This document shows, piece after piece, positions 15,001 to 24,577 of a stretch of DNA of 64,000 bases (positions are counted from its first letter, which is position 1; every line of letters begins with the position of its first letter). Both the position numbers and the translations under genes were made by a program. The stretch covers positions 7,378,001-7,442,000 of the forward strand of contig NC_053193.1 of assembly GCF_905163445.1 (NCBI RefSeq), written 5' to 3'. Source of the stretch: Pararge aegeria. Lineage: Eukaryota > Arthropoda > Insecta > Lepidoptera > Nymphalidae. A model generated the notes under the pieces. That model did not search any database, was not told where the DNA came from, and saw nothing but the letters and a program-made list of their open reading frames with translations.

Positions 15001-16079
15001 AATGTGAATCCTCTATAAAAGATTCTGAAACAGTGAACAGAAAGAAAAACGAGGATTCGAATAACCTACTTTTTTTTAAGACTCGGCATTCTGGTAGTGA
15101 AACCCGCGGTAATGACAATGTTCCTGTTTTGAAATTCACACAGATACAACGCATCGAGCAGTGATAGTAATGTGCCTTAATATTTTTTTGCGAAAGGATA
15201 ACAAAAAAATGTTTATTAGGACATTGGATAGTTTAATGTTGGCAATAAGCTAACTGTTTCAGAATCTGTTATAGAGGATTTGAAGCATGGGAGTAGATAG
15301 ATTATTTTAATGGTGCCCATTCTGTTGCAGACCGATCTGTAGACTGAATTGGAAGATCTGAAAGTCATCCACAGCCTCTTAACGTTCCACTGCTGGGCAC
15401 AGGCATCGTCATACATAGAAGAGACTGTTATAGAGCTAAGACCTACCATGCGGTCCACAAACTATAAAACTATCACAAGTAATAATAACCGGGGAACTAC
15501 TGGGTATTTCTGATATAAATTGAAACCGAAACGTTAAGTCGACAATGCTTTGCGGTTGCAGCTTGTATTGCTGTAATTTACTGTGCTGGAAAATGCCTTT
15601 ACCTATTTTACTACCTACCTAATTTACCTACCAAAGCATAATACCCATTAAATGTACACTCTGGCGATAATGGGATACTCCTTGGTGTCCACCTTTCTGT
15701 GTTAAAAAGGAGTGAGTGTCCAGTTTGCTGGAGCAAGTAAAATAGTTTATAAGGTGGTGGACATGTACGAGAACAATTGATCTTCATGAGATTGTTTAAC
15801 AAAGAAGCCCAGATATTTTGATACGTACGTTCGGGTGCGCGGCAGATTTCAGCGGGCGTCATTCGTTTTCCACACTATCATAAACACGACGCTCGTCCCT
15901 CCTTATATGTACCCGCCATCATGTATATTTATACATTTATTTGTTAATAGGTTAAAACAAAGAACAAGCAGTTGTCACTGTCGCTGTCGCCGGAGGGTCA
16001 AGTGGAACACCTCATCGTTGAAGCCACTAGCATACACAACCTCTGTCAAATGTATATCGGCTGGGGACCGTTTCTGTGA
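87..16079 (+). CDS. ATR: ATR checkpoint kinase (mei-41 orthologue), C-terminal 1,050 residues, 20 exons
   Basis: Serine/threonine PI3K-like kinase that, with ATRIP, signals RPA-coated single-stranded DNA and phosphorylates CHK1. Exons: 87-190, 266-456, 917-1056, 1682-1837, 3139-3365, 4055-4208, 4625-4735, 5252-5418, 5968-6097, 6454-6617, 7103-7259, 7798-8037, 8679-8762, 8950-9103, 12309-12554, 12849-13005, 13417-13481, 13839-14022, 14708-14900, 15951-16079. All borders are GT-AG, phases agree and the sum is 3,153 nt with the stop. Numbering from the first visible codon, residues 1 to about 640 are FAT repeats (for example YLTAFSQIVSRICH, LAYPQHTLWMMMCVIKSSYP). The kinase domain has the ATP-binding lysine in LKPRDDLRKD (K738), the catalytic loop GLGDRHGEN (883-891) and the metal-binding DFN (905-907). 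The last 33 residues, ending MYIGWGPFL, are FATC. Residue-by-residue likeness to vertebrate ATR excludes ATM, SMG1 and DNA-PKcs. Upstream exons are outside the window. No lesion is visible. Confidence 0.96.
1491..1634. mobile_element. hAT-type MITE in an ATR intron, perfect 8-bp target duplication
   Basis: A 144-bp non-coding element begins CAGTGGCGTGCAC and ends with the inverted form GTGCACGCCACTG. It is flanked by identical 8-bp direct repeats CTTGCATC at 1483-1490 and 1635-1642. An 8-bp target duplication with a CAGTGGCG terminus fits hAT transposases. The element has no coding capacity, so it would have been moved in trans. A second member is at 58529-58732. Confidence 0.88.
1960..2125. 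repeat. Dispersed repeat fragment (shared with 60330-60520)
   Basis: The segment with GCCTGTAATTACACCGGCAACCA and the later words GCAATGCTACTTGGCAGAAGTAAT reappears, diverged, near 60425-60520 (GTGCCTGTAATTAAACCGGCGACCA; GGAATGCTGCTTTGCGGCAG). No coding content is evident. The family was not identified. Confidence 0.5.
2160..2927 (+). mobile_element. 5'-truncated LINE copy, end of ORF2 plus 3' UTR (ATR intron 4)
   Basis: The 2204-2563 frame begins MSYGILLWDNAADIGTIFVL and matches the last third of the reverse transcriptase ORF of the large element at 36960-42159. It is followed by the same 3' UTR words (ACCAGGTTGCTTCTT; CTTCTTAGACCAGGGCGCG) and a short TTTGAC tail. The insertion lacks everything before the RT C-terminus, as expected from abortive target-primed reverse transcription. 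A TAA at 2561-2563 and a small deletion after it disable the frame. It is in the same orientation as ATR. Confidence 0.9.
2928..3012 (+). mobile_element. Short LINE RT C-terminal relic
   Basis: Text resembling AGAGTGAGCGTTTTCTGGGC followed by AAGCGCGCTCCAACTTAGAC also occurs near 61365-61415, where it follows a recognisable RT C-terminus. This copy abuts the tail of the preceding LINE. It is too short to classify. Confidence 0.45.
3751..3790. repeat. Perfect 13-bp inverted repeat in ATR intron 5
   Basis: AGAAAAAGCTCTT (3751-3763) and AAGAGCTTTTTCT (3778-3790) are exact reverse complements separated by 14 bases. It could be the core of a small palindromic element or a hairpin in the intron RNA. 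No target duplication was recognised. Confidence 0.7.
4476..4636 (+). repeat. Tandem duplication containing the exon 7 3' splice site of ATR
   Basis: Unit 1 (4476-4556) and unit 2 (4558-4636) are almost identical; they differ only in an A/T run and one trinucleotide. Each carries the polypyrimidine tract, the acceptor CTTGTAG and the first 12 exon bases GAACTATTGGAA. The downstream acceptor (exon start 4625) keeps the ATR frame. The upstream one (would-be start 4545) reads into TAA at 4572-4574. Confidence 0.9.
5520..5645 (+). repeat. Dispersed repeat fragment (shared with 20745-20850)
   Basis: The words CCTGAAGATGCTCCGTTTTC, GGAGCGAAACGTGCATAGAG and GAGTATAAAGATTGA recur, with a few changes, at 20750-20848. 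Two copies in 15 kb show a repeated family. No ORF or tRNA-like box was seen in it. Confidence 0.6.
5653..5812 (-). mobile_element. tRNA-derived SINE (Metulj-like), body and tail only
   Basis: On the minus strand this reads AGTGTCTG, then ATAAAAATATTCATCAGTC, then ACACAAGCTACGCTTACTTT and a TAGTATATTTATTTAA end. It matches the body of the SINEs at 11931-12173 and 53506-53715. The tRNA head is missing. An AC/CG-rich microsatellite (5806-5860) takes its place. It lies in ATR intron 8. Confidence 0.82.
9698..10671 (+). mobile_element. 5'-truncated LINE copy with TTTGAC tail (ATR intron 14)
   Basis: Frames at 9627-10049 and 9992-10387 together correspond to the RT C-terminal region of the element at 36960-42159 (TTVFLGITLDAKLQWGPHVN; NNLNVRSKNKLAVQYTRLHK). 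They are separated by a small deletion near 9948 that removes MSYGILLW-type residues and shifts frame. The ORF end KKAWV-stop, the 3' UTR and a four-unit TTTGAC tail are intact. It is a better preserved relative of the copy at 2160 and is also in the orientation of ATR. Confidence 0.92.
11931..12173 (-). mobile_element. Near full-length tRNA-derived SINE (Metulj-like), ATR intron 14
   Basis: On the minus strand it starts CGGCAGGCTGGCGCAGTG, a tRNA A-box-like head, and continues to a B-box-like GGATTCGATTCC. The body TGTCTGGTTGTTTATTTG, the words ACATAAGCTACGCTTACTTT and a TAGTATATTC end follow. The layout is that of RNA polymerase III SINEs, and the body matches three other copies in this window. 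The family name is from memory of butterfly repeat catalogues. Confidence 0.88.
14430..14600 (+). mobile_element. Diverged RTE-tailed SINE fragment (ATR intron 18)
   Basis: A degraded head (GGTTAGAGTTACGGTCTCCCC, GGGGGACCGATTTCGATCCC) is followed directly by the family's 3' end (CTCATTCTGAGAAGAGAAACG, CCCTGTGCATGATGATGATA). The middle of the element is deleted relative to the fuller copy at 46600-46905. The TGATGATGA tail suggests mobilisation by an RTE-type LINE. Confidence 0.65.
15365..15450. mobile_element. SINE/LINE relic, 'GTCCCACTGCTGGGCACAGG' family
   Basis: It contains CTTAACGTTCCACTGCTGGG, a near match to words at 18905-18930 and, less well, 29485-29510 and 46225-46245. Only a fragment is present, in the last ATR intron. 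Confidence 0.5.
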
Positions 16080-16185
16080 TACTGTTTTAAACATATAATA
16101 GCCACTAATATAACTGTGGTAAAAAAGTGCCATTTAAATTTTGAAACAGAAGCAATAGATGTAAGATTTACAAAGTGACCTTATC

Positions 16186-16191
16186 AATAAA
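16186..16191 (+). terminator. Likely ATR polyadenylation signal
   Basis: An AATAAA hexamer lies 107 bases after the ATR stop codon, followed by a GT/T-rich stretch (TTTTTGTGTTTATTTTTAG), the usual layout of an insect cleavage site. It is the first such hexamer downstream of the stop, which predicts a short 3' UTR of about 130 nt. Transcript data were not available. Confidence 0.6.
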
Positions 16192-16235
16192 ACTAATTTC
16201 AATACAATTTTTGTGTTTATTTTTAGGATACCTGT

Positions 16236-17070
16236 GCAAAACATAAACGGAGTGTCTATTATACAAGTGTTGTATGCATCGCTTGCGAGTTGCAAGTTTT
16301 GTTAATCTTGCATGTGAGATGCAGGTGTCTTTTATGTAATTTTCATATGTCTTGCATGATAGTGGCTTTTATGCATGTTCTTTTTGTCTCTCATGTGGAT
16401 TGATAGTTTCTTTTATGCAAGTTTTGTATATCTTGCATGTCAGATGACTGTGTGACATTTGAGGTGTCTTTTATGTGGGTAATTTTTGTGTATCTTGCAT
16501 GATAGTTGGAAATGTGTTTTATTCGTATTCTTTCTGTTTGGCGTCTTTTTTAATAGTGTCTTTATGGAAGTTGAGTTTATCTTGCTAGTGAGACGCAGGT
16601 GTCTTCTGTAAAACATTTTTATGTCTCGTGCGATTTGGATGTGTCTAGCGAGTTTCGTATGTCTGGCATGTTAGAAGAAATGGCCTTTAATGAGAGTTTT
16701 ATGTTACACTTGCGAGTCGCACGTGTCTTTAATGCGAGGCATAAAACTGTTTTATTCGAGTTTCATTTCGCTTTCGAGAGATCTGTAGGTTTTGCATGTG
16801 TCTTTTATGCCAGTTTTGTATATCTCGTATGTTAGATGCAGATGCCTTTAATACAAGTCCTGTATGCCACGCATTTGAGTTGTCTGTGTATTTAATACGA
16901 GAACTGTGTGTCTCTCATGTGTATTTATGTCTCACCTACGAATCAAAAGTGTCCTTTATGCAAGGTTTTAAACTGTATTTCATGCGAGTTTTGTGATTGA
17001 TTTGTAAGTGTCTTGTAGGTTAGATTTGTATGTCTGGCATAGGAGTAAAAAGTATTTTTATGCGAGTTAA
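16236..17070. repeat. Degenerate minisatellite, about 44-bp unit, just downstream of ATR
   Basis: For over 800 bases the sequence repeats a loose pattern: GTGTCTTTTATGCGAG, TTTTGTATGTCTCGCATG, TGAGATGCAG. Individual units vary from about 40 to 65 bases, and I count some 16-18. Units are diverged from each other, which argues for an old array. It starts about 45 bases after the ATR poly(A) signal. Small frames inside it (for example 16599-16835) follow from the repeat and do not look coding. Confidence 0.85.
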
Positions 17071-18510
17071 TTAAACGAAAACGCAAACGTTAATAAAAAA
17101 CCGTGTAGCTAACACATTTTCGCATAAGCAGAAAAGCTGTCGCTGCTTAACGGGGTAGTAAGGCGGCGTCAAAGAAGAAGAAGAATAAAGAGGTTGACAA
17201 TTAAAAGACAGGGAGGTCAAGACCGATAAATATTCTTCTTAAATGTTAAACAATTCAAGTTTACCTAATAGTTAGACAAAGTCAGTTTTTAATTTTTAGT
17301 TAATAGATTAAGTTTTTTTTTAACAAACTAGTTTTGACCTATAAATTGTAATTTATGAAAAAAAAGTTCGTTGTAACCATTTTGTTGGACCTATATTTTT
17401 ACGTAACAAAAACTTCTATTTGTAATTGGTAGGTGCCTTAATTAAAATAAATAATTGGACACGGCTCACTAGTTACAAAACATTGTAGTCATTGTATCAC
17501 AAAGCAAAAATAGTGAGTCCAACTGGGTTGTTATGTAAACAATATAGGTACATAACGATTGCTAATTAAAGGTCCCCATTTACAATCCGATTTAGGGATA
17601 TATTTAACGCAGTTCGCGGCGATCAATCGCTTCTAAACTGAAGTCTATAGGTAATTGCAATCGGTCGCTGCGATTTATTGCTATGCCTCGCTCGGTCGTC
17701 GACCGAAGCTTGCTTGCTCGGATATGATGTCCTATCGTACTATGAGAATAATGGTATACAGAGTGCACCTGTGTTTGCGCACACAACTGTGTACTATATT
17801 ATCCACCGCGTAGTTGGAAACTCTCTCTGGATTGATCACCGTAGCCGGAATCGTTCCGGGAAATAGTTTTAGATACGTGCAAAGCGTCGGCGGCGACGGA
17901 TTGCCAAGCGACAAATTGCTCTGTGTACGGATTTCGTAAGGTGACTTCATGTTGAAATGTCGCTAAGATAAGCCTTTTAAAATAAATAAAATCAGGACAA
18001 AATATTAACTGACGAATTCATCTTAACTAAGAATTTCTTTGATTTTTCAATTGAAATCGATATGACATCGTGCATGACGGAGGACGTGTGAAAAAAGAAA
18101 ATAATCCGAATGTTTGTTATTGACCGTTGATGTTTTTAAAGATCGTATGTAAAAACCGAAGGTTGATAGATTTTTTTTTTTAATTTTATTGAATAAACTT
18201 GAAAATAGAAAGTCCACGTAGTGACGTGCTTTGTTATTATGTCTAACCATTGAATTAAGAACATCCAGAATCATCATTCAGGCATTATTGTATGCAGTGC
18301 ATTGTGACAAAAACAGTGAAAAACGCTCCGCGCACGTCTCACTTCACACCCGCGGAATGTTGCTAGGTCTCAATTTTTCCCCATTTTCCCATTTTATGGT
18401 GAACGCTTCGAACATTAGAGGTAAAATAATTACTTTCAACTGCTAAATGGTATGAAGTGACTAACCGTTTGTTCAAGAAAACAACTAAACTGGAGTGGTT
18501 TTTGATTCTT
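17071..18510. other. Intergenic stretch, no feature recognised
   Basis: AT-rich sequence with short ORFs of no recognisable family. I see no repeat shared with the rest of the window and no RNA gene. Confidence 0.5.
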
Positions 18511-18511
18511 C

Positions 18512-18541
18512 AATGAATGAATGAATGAATGAATGAATGAA
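18512..18541. repeat. (GAAT)n microsatellite
   Basis: About seven uninterrupted copies of the tetranucleotide TGAA/GAAT, followed by AT-rich sequence. Confidence 0.95.
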
Positions 18542-18774
18542 TACATATAATAAACTTACAATATAATATATAGATACTGATAATTAATATATACCTATTG
18601 AATTAATATCAATAATACATAAATATATACAATATTGTCAAACCCCAAACAAAACAGAAGGGAATAGGCATGTTAAAGTTCCGAAAATTCAGACAAAAAA
18701 TGATCTTTACAAGTTTCAATATTAGTCGGTTACACGGTTTCTTTATGTTCGTAATTCTGTGTGTCTAACTACTT

Positions 18775-19012
18775 AGCTGTTGCCCGGGACTTCGTCTAAG
18801 TTGTTTCGTTTACCTACTCGCATGAGCTTAAAATTATGCAGAGTATCTCAAAGTTCATCACGATCGGTGAAGTGCGCGAGGCTATCACCGCTTAGTTTTG
18901 CCTTCTTCCGCAGCCTATTAACGTCCCACTACTGGGCAAAGCCGTGGACTTTCATAAGAGAGACGGTTTTAGAGCATAGACCACGCTGTTCAAATGCGGA
19001 TTGTTGGGCTAA
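18775..19012. mobile_element. Two short repeat relics
   Basis: At 18776-18800 is GCTGTTGCCCGGGACTTCGT, the start of a common lepidopteran dispersed repeat that also occurs near 35850. At 18905-19012 is CCTATTAACGTCCCACTACTGGGC with a downstream CGGATTGTTGGGC, matching the family at 29485-29580. Neither retains coding capacity. Confidence 0.55.
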
Positions 19013-19604
19013 TTTTGTGTAAGATGCAGTGAAAACAATGACATTTCCTAGAAAATCCAAACAATTGGTGTATCTACTCGTTGACAGTAGCTATTCACAA
19101 GTTCAGTGAAAGTGTTGTCGCGCCACACAAAGCATGTTAAATATTTAAAGATAAATAGGTGAAACCACTTTTCTCGTCAAAATGGGGCAGTAATTGAGTT
19201 GTTCACGTACCTACTCATAATATGTCTAGAGCACAGTCTACGAAGTTAGTCTACGAAGTTTTGATACTAATATGCAATATATAATGATAAAGGGTAGGTA
19301 GATAATAGTTGCCTACCTATCTTGCTTGTTTTTCGAAACTGCTTGTAAACTTGTAGTTTTAATAATGATACGATAGGTATCTTATTTAATAGGTAAAATA
19401 AACAGGTTTTGTGTAGTTTGGTAGCAATTATAAACATAATTAAAAGTTTAACCATTGAAAGGGTCTGACATGGCTGTAAGTTATATTAATGAATCCTTTG
19501 AGTACCGTTTGTCAGATGAAATAAAGTACCTACCTTTCTACTTTTATTATGGAGCATTTCAGTTTGACCTGCGAAACAGGCTGGCCTTGTCTTTTATTTT
19601 CTCC

Positions 19605-19770
19605 CTTTATTTAATTAGCCCCTGAATTCAAACTACGCTGGTGGTAAGTGATGATGCAGTCTAAGATGGTAGTGGGCTAACCTGTAGCAGGAAATATACA
19701 ATTCCCAATTTTAGCCCAACAGGGATCGAGCCTGCGACCTCCCATTTATAAGACCATAGGAAGGTCCGTC
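19605..19770 (-). mobile_element. SINE fragment, minus strand
   Basis: The words GGTAAGTGATGATGCAGTCTAAGATG at 19642-19667 are repeated exactly at 21807-21832. On the minus strand a B-box-like GGCTCGATCCC is present near 19733. The tRNA-like 5' head is incomplete. Confidence 0.65.
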
Positions 19771-20009
19771 GTCGTCACTCATGTGGTTTTCCAGGGAAAT
19801 CTTATTTATTGCCAAATTGACACAATAGTAGACTTTAGGACTGGGGTCCGTTGGAACACCAGAGGAGCCACCAATGCGTTACCAGATTTTAATTTTACTT
19901 TGGGGCTAGATGGCAATAGTGTGTTTTGTCTTGGTATATATTTATTTATATTTTAAAAAATTTGTTGATCCGCATCTTAATCAAAGGTAGGTAGGTAGGT
20001 ACTCTTAAC

Positions 20010-20275
20010 AATTAAAAGAAGAAAGTTAGAATATTTTGGTCATGTGATGCGGAACACCAAAAAATATTCTTAATACTTCTTCAGCTTATCATACAAGGTA
20101 AAGTGGCAGGGAGAAGAAGGCCTGGCCGGAGAAGAATATCATGGCTCAAAAATCGACGACAATGGTTTGGAAAGAGCACCAAATCATTATTTAGAGCAGC
20201 GGTGTCCAAAGTAGAGATAGCCCTAATGATTGCCAACCTTCGTAAGGAGACGGCACCCTAAGACGAAGAAGATCT
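20010..20275 (+). pseudogene. C-terminal relic of an insect LINE reverse transcriptase
   Basis: A shifted reading gives RKLEYFGHVMR, then GKVAGRRRPGRRRISWLKN and a later IANLRKETAP. This is the arrangement at the C-terminus of many insect endonuclease/reverse-transcriptase polyproteins. A frameshift interrupts it between these blocks. It is probably an RTE- or Jockey-type relic. It contributes no intact protein. Confidence 0.7.
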
Positions 20276-20334
20276 TAATCAACCATATACGGTGTAGTTT
20301 TGACCTATGTATAGGAGATTATGTCTGGTGACTG

Positions 20335-20530
20335 TAGATCAGAATACCTACAGTCGTCACCAGCCAGAGATATAACGGTGGACGGACAGTAGCGTCCTCT
20401 GTTCTACTACTCTCCACTGCGATCACCAACCCGTCTGTCCAGCGAGCTGCTTATGGGAAAACTCTCCGGTTTGGAGAGGCCCCTTAGTCCAACACTGGAC
20501 TGTTATAGACCATTGATTGATTGATTGATA
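20335..20530 (+). mobile_element. SINE/LINE 3' end with TTGA tail
   Basis: The segment ends in GGAGAGGCCCCTTAGTCCAAC, ACTGGACTGTTATAGACC and then (ATTG)n. This is a common lepidopteran repeat terminus. The 5' limit is uncertain. Confidence 0.5.
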
Positions 20531-20552
20531 TAGCTGATATGTATGGAAGTGC

Positions 20553-20712
20553 TTAGTCGACTTCCTTTCCGAGGGGACCGTTTCCTCGCACGCACCTCTA
20601 ACTCTTTGGAGTTACGTGCGTTTTAAGCAATTAAATATCACTTGCACATAAACACTGTTGAACGGCGAAGGAAAACATCGTAAGGAAATTGCATTCCGGA
20701 GAGTTTTCCATG
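20553..20712 (+). mobile_element. RTE-tailed SINE fragment
   Basis: Contains CGCACGCACCTCTAACTCTT, GAGTTACGTGCGTTTTAAGC, GGAAAACATCGTAAGGAAAT and GATGTTCTCAAAGATGTGTG, in the same order as in the fuller plus-strand copy at 46600-46905. Both ends are lost. Confidence 0.8.
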
Positions 20713-20744
20713 ATGTTCTCAAAGATGTGTGAAGTCTTAAAATG

Positions 20745-20850
20745 ACAACATATCCTGAGGATGCTTCGGTTTTGGAGCGAAACGTGCGTAGAGGGTATAT
20801 TGCCGAGGATCGGTTTGGTGTGGAGTATAAGGATTGATGAAATTATAAAT
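20745..20850 (+). repeat. Dispersed repeat fragment (pair of 5520-5645)
   Basis: ATCCTGAGGATGCTTCGGTT, GGAGCGAAACGTGCGTAGAG and GGAGTATAAGGATTGATG match the segment in ATR intron 8 with scattered changes. Confidence 0.6.
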
Positions 20851-21450
20851 TACTCCATACAGATTCTCCTATCCTCCCTACTATAGCAAATTAAGCTTAA
20901 TTTCATAATATACAAATCTACGGCTTAAGCCCTTCTCATTCTGATAGGAGACCCACGCCCTGATAAATAAAGCCACCGCACGGAACGACTCAACACTACA
21001 TAGCTTACCTACTAAATACCTACCTACCTATTATTTTGTAGCGAGCAAACAAAAAGTTATTATTAGAATTATTCAAGTTTTTGGCAAATAAACAGTTGCT
21101 TCGCTAATTAATAGGACTTGGAAATATGTAAGTATTTTTTTGGGGAATTCTGTATTGACTTATCAAATATTATTTTTGGTCATGTAAAAAGGTATTTAAC
21201 CTTCTTGTGTGGGTTTTGATATTATTTACGTTAACCTATGTGGGTGTTTCTATGTTTCGGGCACATATCTAATGTGGCTTGGTATCAATAGCCTAGAAAA
21301 AATAAATGTTACTGGCAACACCGAAGGCAAGAGGCCGTCCACTGTCGAGATGGGGAGACCAGTTAAAAGAGTTCAACTCGTCAAGATTCTTTACCATGGT
21401 CATAATGGCTTTTAAAATAAGCTGATGAAGATAATTTATCTTTATGTTTG

Positions 21451-21710
21451 ACGGCCGATTTGCGCAGTTTGAAACCACCCTGCTTTCTGAGGCTGGCTGT
21501 GGCTGGCTGTGGGTTTGATCTTTACAACTGGAAAATGTTTGTGTGATGAACATAAATGTTTTTCAGTGTCTGGGTGTTTATCTGTATATCATAAGTGTTT
21601 ATGTATATTATTCACAAAAATAAGCAACAGTCATCTTTGTGCCCATTACAAAAGCTACGCTTTTATTGGGGTTAGATAGCGATGTGTCTACTGGCGTAGT
21701 ATATTTTTTT
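21451..21710 (+). mobile_element. tRNA-derived SINE (Metulj-like), full length
   Basis: The head ACGGCCGATTTGCGCAGTTT gives a diverged A box. It is followed by a weakened B box, then ACTGGAAAATGTTTGTGTGA, TTCAGTGTCTGGGTGTTTAT and a TAGTATATTT end. It is collinear with 53506-53715 but more diverged in the tRNA portion. Confidence 0.87.
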
Positions 21711-21764
21711 TAAAGGCAAGTAAACGATGAAATCAATAAAATAGGTATTTTTTATTTTTTTTTA

Positions 21765-22075
21765 TTTCTCTACAAGTTAGCCCTTGCCTGCAATCTCACC
21801 TGGCGGTAAGTGATGATGCAGTCTAAGATGTCTAGCTGGTTAGGGAGTATGGTACTCATACCCCTGATCGGTTTTTACGCGCCAACGGAACATTACATGG
21901 CTGAGCGGCACGTCTTTGTCGGTAGGGTGGTAACTAGCAACGGCAAAGCCTCCCACCAGATCAGACCAGTGAAAATTCAGAAATTATATATTCCCAAATT
22001 GGGGTATCCCGGGAATCCGGGACCCCCTGCTTAAATCCACAGCGCCCACCGTTGCGCCAGGGAGGTCGTCAAAAT
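21765..22075 (-). mobile_element. tRNA-derived SINE, minus strand
   Basis: Read on the minus strand the element opens TGACGACCTCCCTGGCGCAA, CGGTGGGCGCTG (A-box-like) and then GGTCCCGGATTCCCGGGA in the B-box position, followed by AATTTGGGAATATATAATTT. It ends in the words shared with 19605-19770. The 74-codon frame inside it is a by-product. Confidence 0.78.
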
Positions 22076-22269
22076 ACATATAGAGGTATATACAGGAACC
22101 TACTATAATAATTTATGTACCTACTTACCGTCACGAAATAGTTGTTTGTTCAACATATGTTAAGAATTAACATGGCAGCGTGTGTATTTTCGTGAGTGAC
22201 CGCGAAAGCGCCAAGCACATTTTTATGTAAGCTACTAAACTTAACTTAGGTTTTAAACCTGCCATGTGC

Positions 22270-22555
22270 TAAATAGATCTATACAAAAATTGATGAATTT
22301 CTTAATGACAAGGCTGCTTGGAAGCAGTCAGCGCCGCTCTTATCAACAACAACATTGAAAATTGTTCTTAAATGTGTTGGAAAAGAGCACCTGCTGAGTT
22401 CTTGCCGCCTTCATCTCGGTAGAATCTGCCTTCCTAACCGGTGGTAGAGTAACCACAAACAGACAGACTTCGAAAGTGCTTCTTTTAAAATTCGTTTTAA
22501 AAGTGCTTATAAAGGCCTTATTGAAAGAAATTAGTTTGAATTTTTGGTACAACAC
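22270..22555 (+). mobile_element. 3' end of a second LINE family, plus strand
   Basis: GATGAATTTCTTAATGACAA, GCTGCTTGGAAGCA, TCTCGGTAGAATCTGCCTTC and GGTGGTAGAGT are the reverse complement of the 3' UTR words at 23217-23480 and 50175-50450. No coding part is retained. Confidence 0.8.
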
Positions 22556-22894
22556 CGCTTTGCAGGTAAGTAAGTTAAGTGGATAGAGTTAGGAGGGTAA
22601 GCTGTGCCTTTTGGTCTAAATGGAGTTCCGGCCGGTAAAATCCATTATTCAGGTGGCTACTAAAAGGTAATAAAATAACTTCATAAGGTCATCCCAAATG
22701 GAAGAATAATTGCAAATGTCATCATAGGTACCTATGTAGCGAGGTAAGCTACTACTTCCGGCCCCAATGCAGTATTTCACCCATGAAAATATTTAATAGA
22801 CCTTAATTATGTTACATTTGTTTATTATTTAGTAACATGACATTTTGAATAAATGAATTTTGTACTCGAAAAAGATAATACACAAAAATACCAA

Positions 22895-23080
22895 CCATTA
22901 CCGGCCAACTTCAGGGCACGGGTCTCCTCCCACAATACCGAGACCGAGAGTCGTAGTCAACCACGCTTGCATAGTGCGGATTGATGGACTCCACGCGCCT
23001 TTGAGAACATAATGGAGAACTCTTAGGAATGCAGGATTCCTCACGATGTTTTCCTTCACCGTTGAAGCAATTGATATTTG
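22895..23080 (-). mobile_element. RTE-tailed SINE fragment, minus strand
   Basis: Contains GGGCACGGGTCTCCTCCCAC, ACCACGCTTGCATAGTGCGG, TTGAGAACATAATGGAGAAC and CACGATGTTTTCCTTCACCG, the reverse complement of the 46600-46905 family body. The tRNA head is absent. Confidence 0.8.
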
Positions 23081-23216
23081 AGTTGTTGAATACAAAAAGG
23101 TAGACACATTTAAATACAAATACAATAAATTAATAGGTATCGGGATTGCTAGGTAATGGGTTATATTCCCGGGACGGGCCACTAAGTGTAAGTTTTAGTT
23201 TCTATCAGCCATATAA

Positions 23217-24180
23217 TTCAAAATTCAAAGTTCAAAATTCATTTATTTCAAGTAGGCCTAATATAAGCACTTTTGAAACGTCAAGTCTGTCTGTTTGTAG
23301 TGACTCTACCACCGGTTCGGAAGGCAGATTCTACCGAGAAGAAGCCGTTGCTAGAAACTCAGTTGCTCTTTTCCAACATCAAAAAATTACATTTACATTT
23401 TAACATTCATTTTTCTATCTTGTGAGAGATGAAAGCGGAGCCGGATGCTTCCAAGCAACCTTGTTATTAAGAAATTCATCAATTGTATAATAACCTCGCT
23501 GTAATAAAGCTTATACTCAATCCCACAAATGAGTTCTGTACCTTTCGCAGACGATATGCAGATGTCACTAATTTATGACCATTTCTTGTAAGTCGACTGT
23601 TTATATCCACTTTTTGTTTATAAAGACTAATATGTTGTCTAACAAATACTATATTATTATAAATATATTGTGAAGCTAAAGTAAGTATACCTATTTCTTA
23701 AAACTTCTCACGGAGGGATTCGCGTGATTTAAGTTTATATATTGATCGTACAGTTCTTTTCTGCAATATAAATATAGTTTCGATATCAGCAGCTTTAACC
23801 CATAACAAGATTCCGTAGGACATAACATTATGAAAGTACGTAAAATAAACAAGCCTAGCTATTTCAACGTCAGTAATCTGTCTAATTTTTCTTACTGCGT
23901 AGGCAGCCGAGCTTTTTTACCCGCTAGTGTATCTATATGGGCACCCCACTGAAGCTTATTATCCAAGGTCACGCCCAAAAAAACTGTGGAGGTCTCTATT
24001 TTTAGTGATTCACCATTTATCATTGTATTTTTATTAATTTTCTTTACATTTTGTAAGATAAATTCGACACACTTAGTTTATTTTGCATTTAAAGTAAGTT
24101 GTTAACTGTAAACCAGTGCGACACACGCGACATAACACGGTTTACATCGTCAGAGTTATCTTTACTCGTGCATATATATA
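23217..24180 (-). pseudogene. CR1/Jockey-group LINE, RT C-terminus and 3' UTR, minus strand
   Basis: On the minus strand this relic encodes TVFLGVTLDNKLQWGAHIDT followed by residues related to VMSYGILLW. It is homologous to the C-terminal RT region of the element at 36960-42159 but has a different 3' UTR (ACCACCGGTTCGGAAGGCAG on the plus strand). Its 3' end is a TTTGAA-rich tail at 23217-23245. Many small lesions interrupt the frame. It belongs to a sister family of the large element. Confidence 0.87.
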
Positions 24181-24577
24181 TGCATCATACCAGCCTCGAG
24201 TTGAAAAATTTAACGTTGTCGACTCCCATGCCTTGGAAAGCACGTTAAGCCAGCTAGACAAGTAAACAGGCCCCAGACATTGTTACTCTTCTCCTTACTT
24301 TTATCCCATCCGTGGTCAGCGCACATGGTGGTAAGGGTTCGGCACAGCGAGGCTTCTACTTCCACACTCTAATATTAGCCGTCATCTCACTACTTCTCTT
24401 ACCTACACGAATATCCTATGTCACACAATACATGTCCTACTCAGTCCTTGTATCTTCTTAGTCCTTTTGACCTTATTTTTCTTTTGGCACAAATCAATCC
24501 CAGTTATTATCATGATAATAATTATCATTAAAGCTCGTTTTAGAGAAGCGATATGGATCAATGGTCTGATTCTCTTT

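Noticed and set aside
16599..16996. Two overlapping frames of 78 and 66 codons after ATR
   Set aside because: They lie inside the minisatellite and their peptides reflect the repeat unit.
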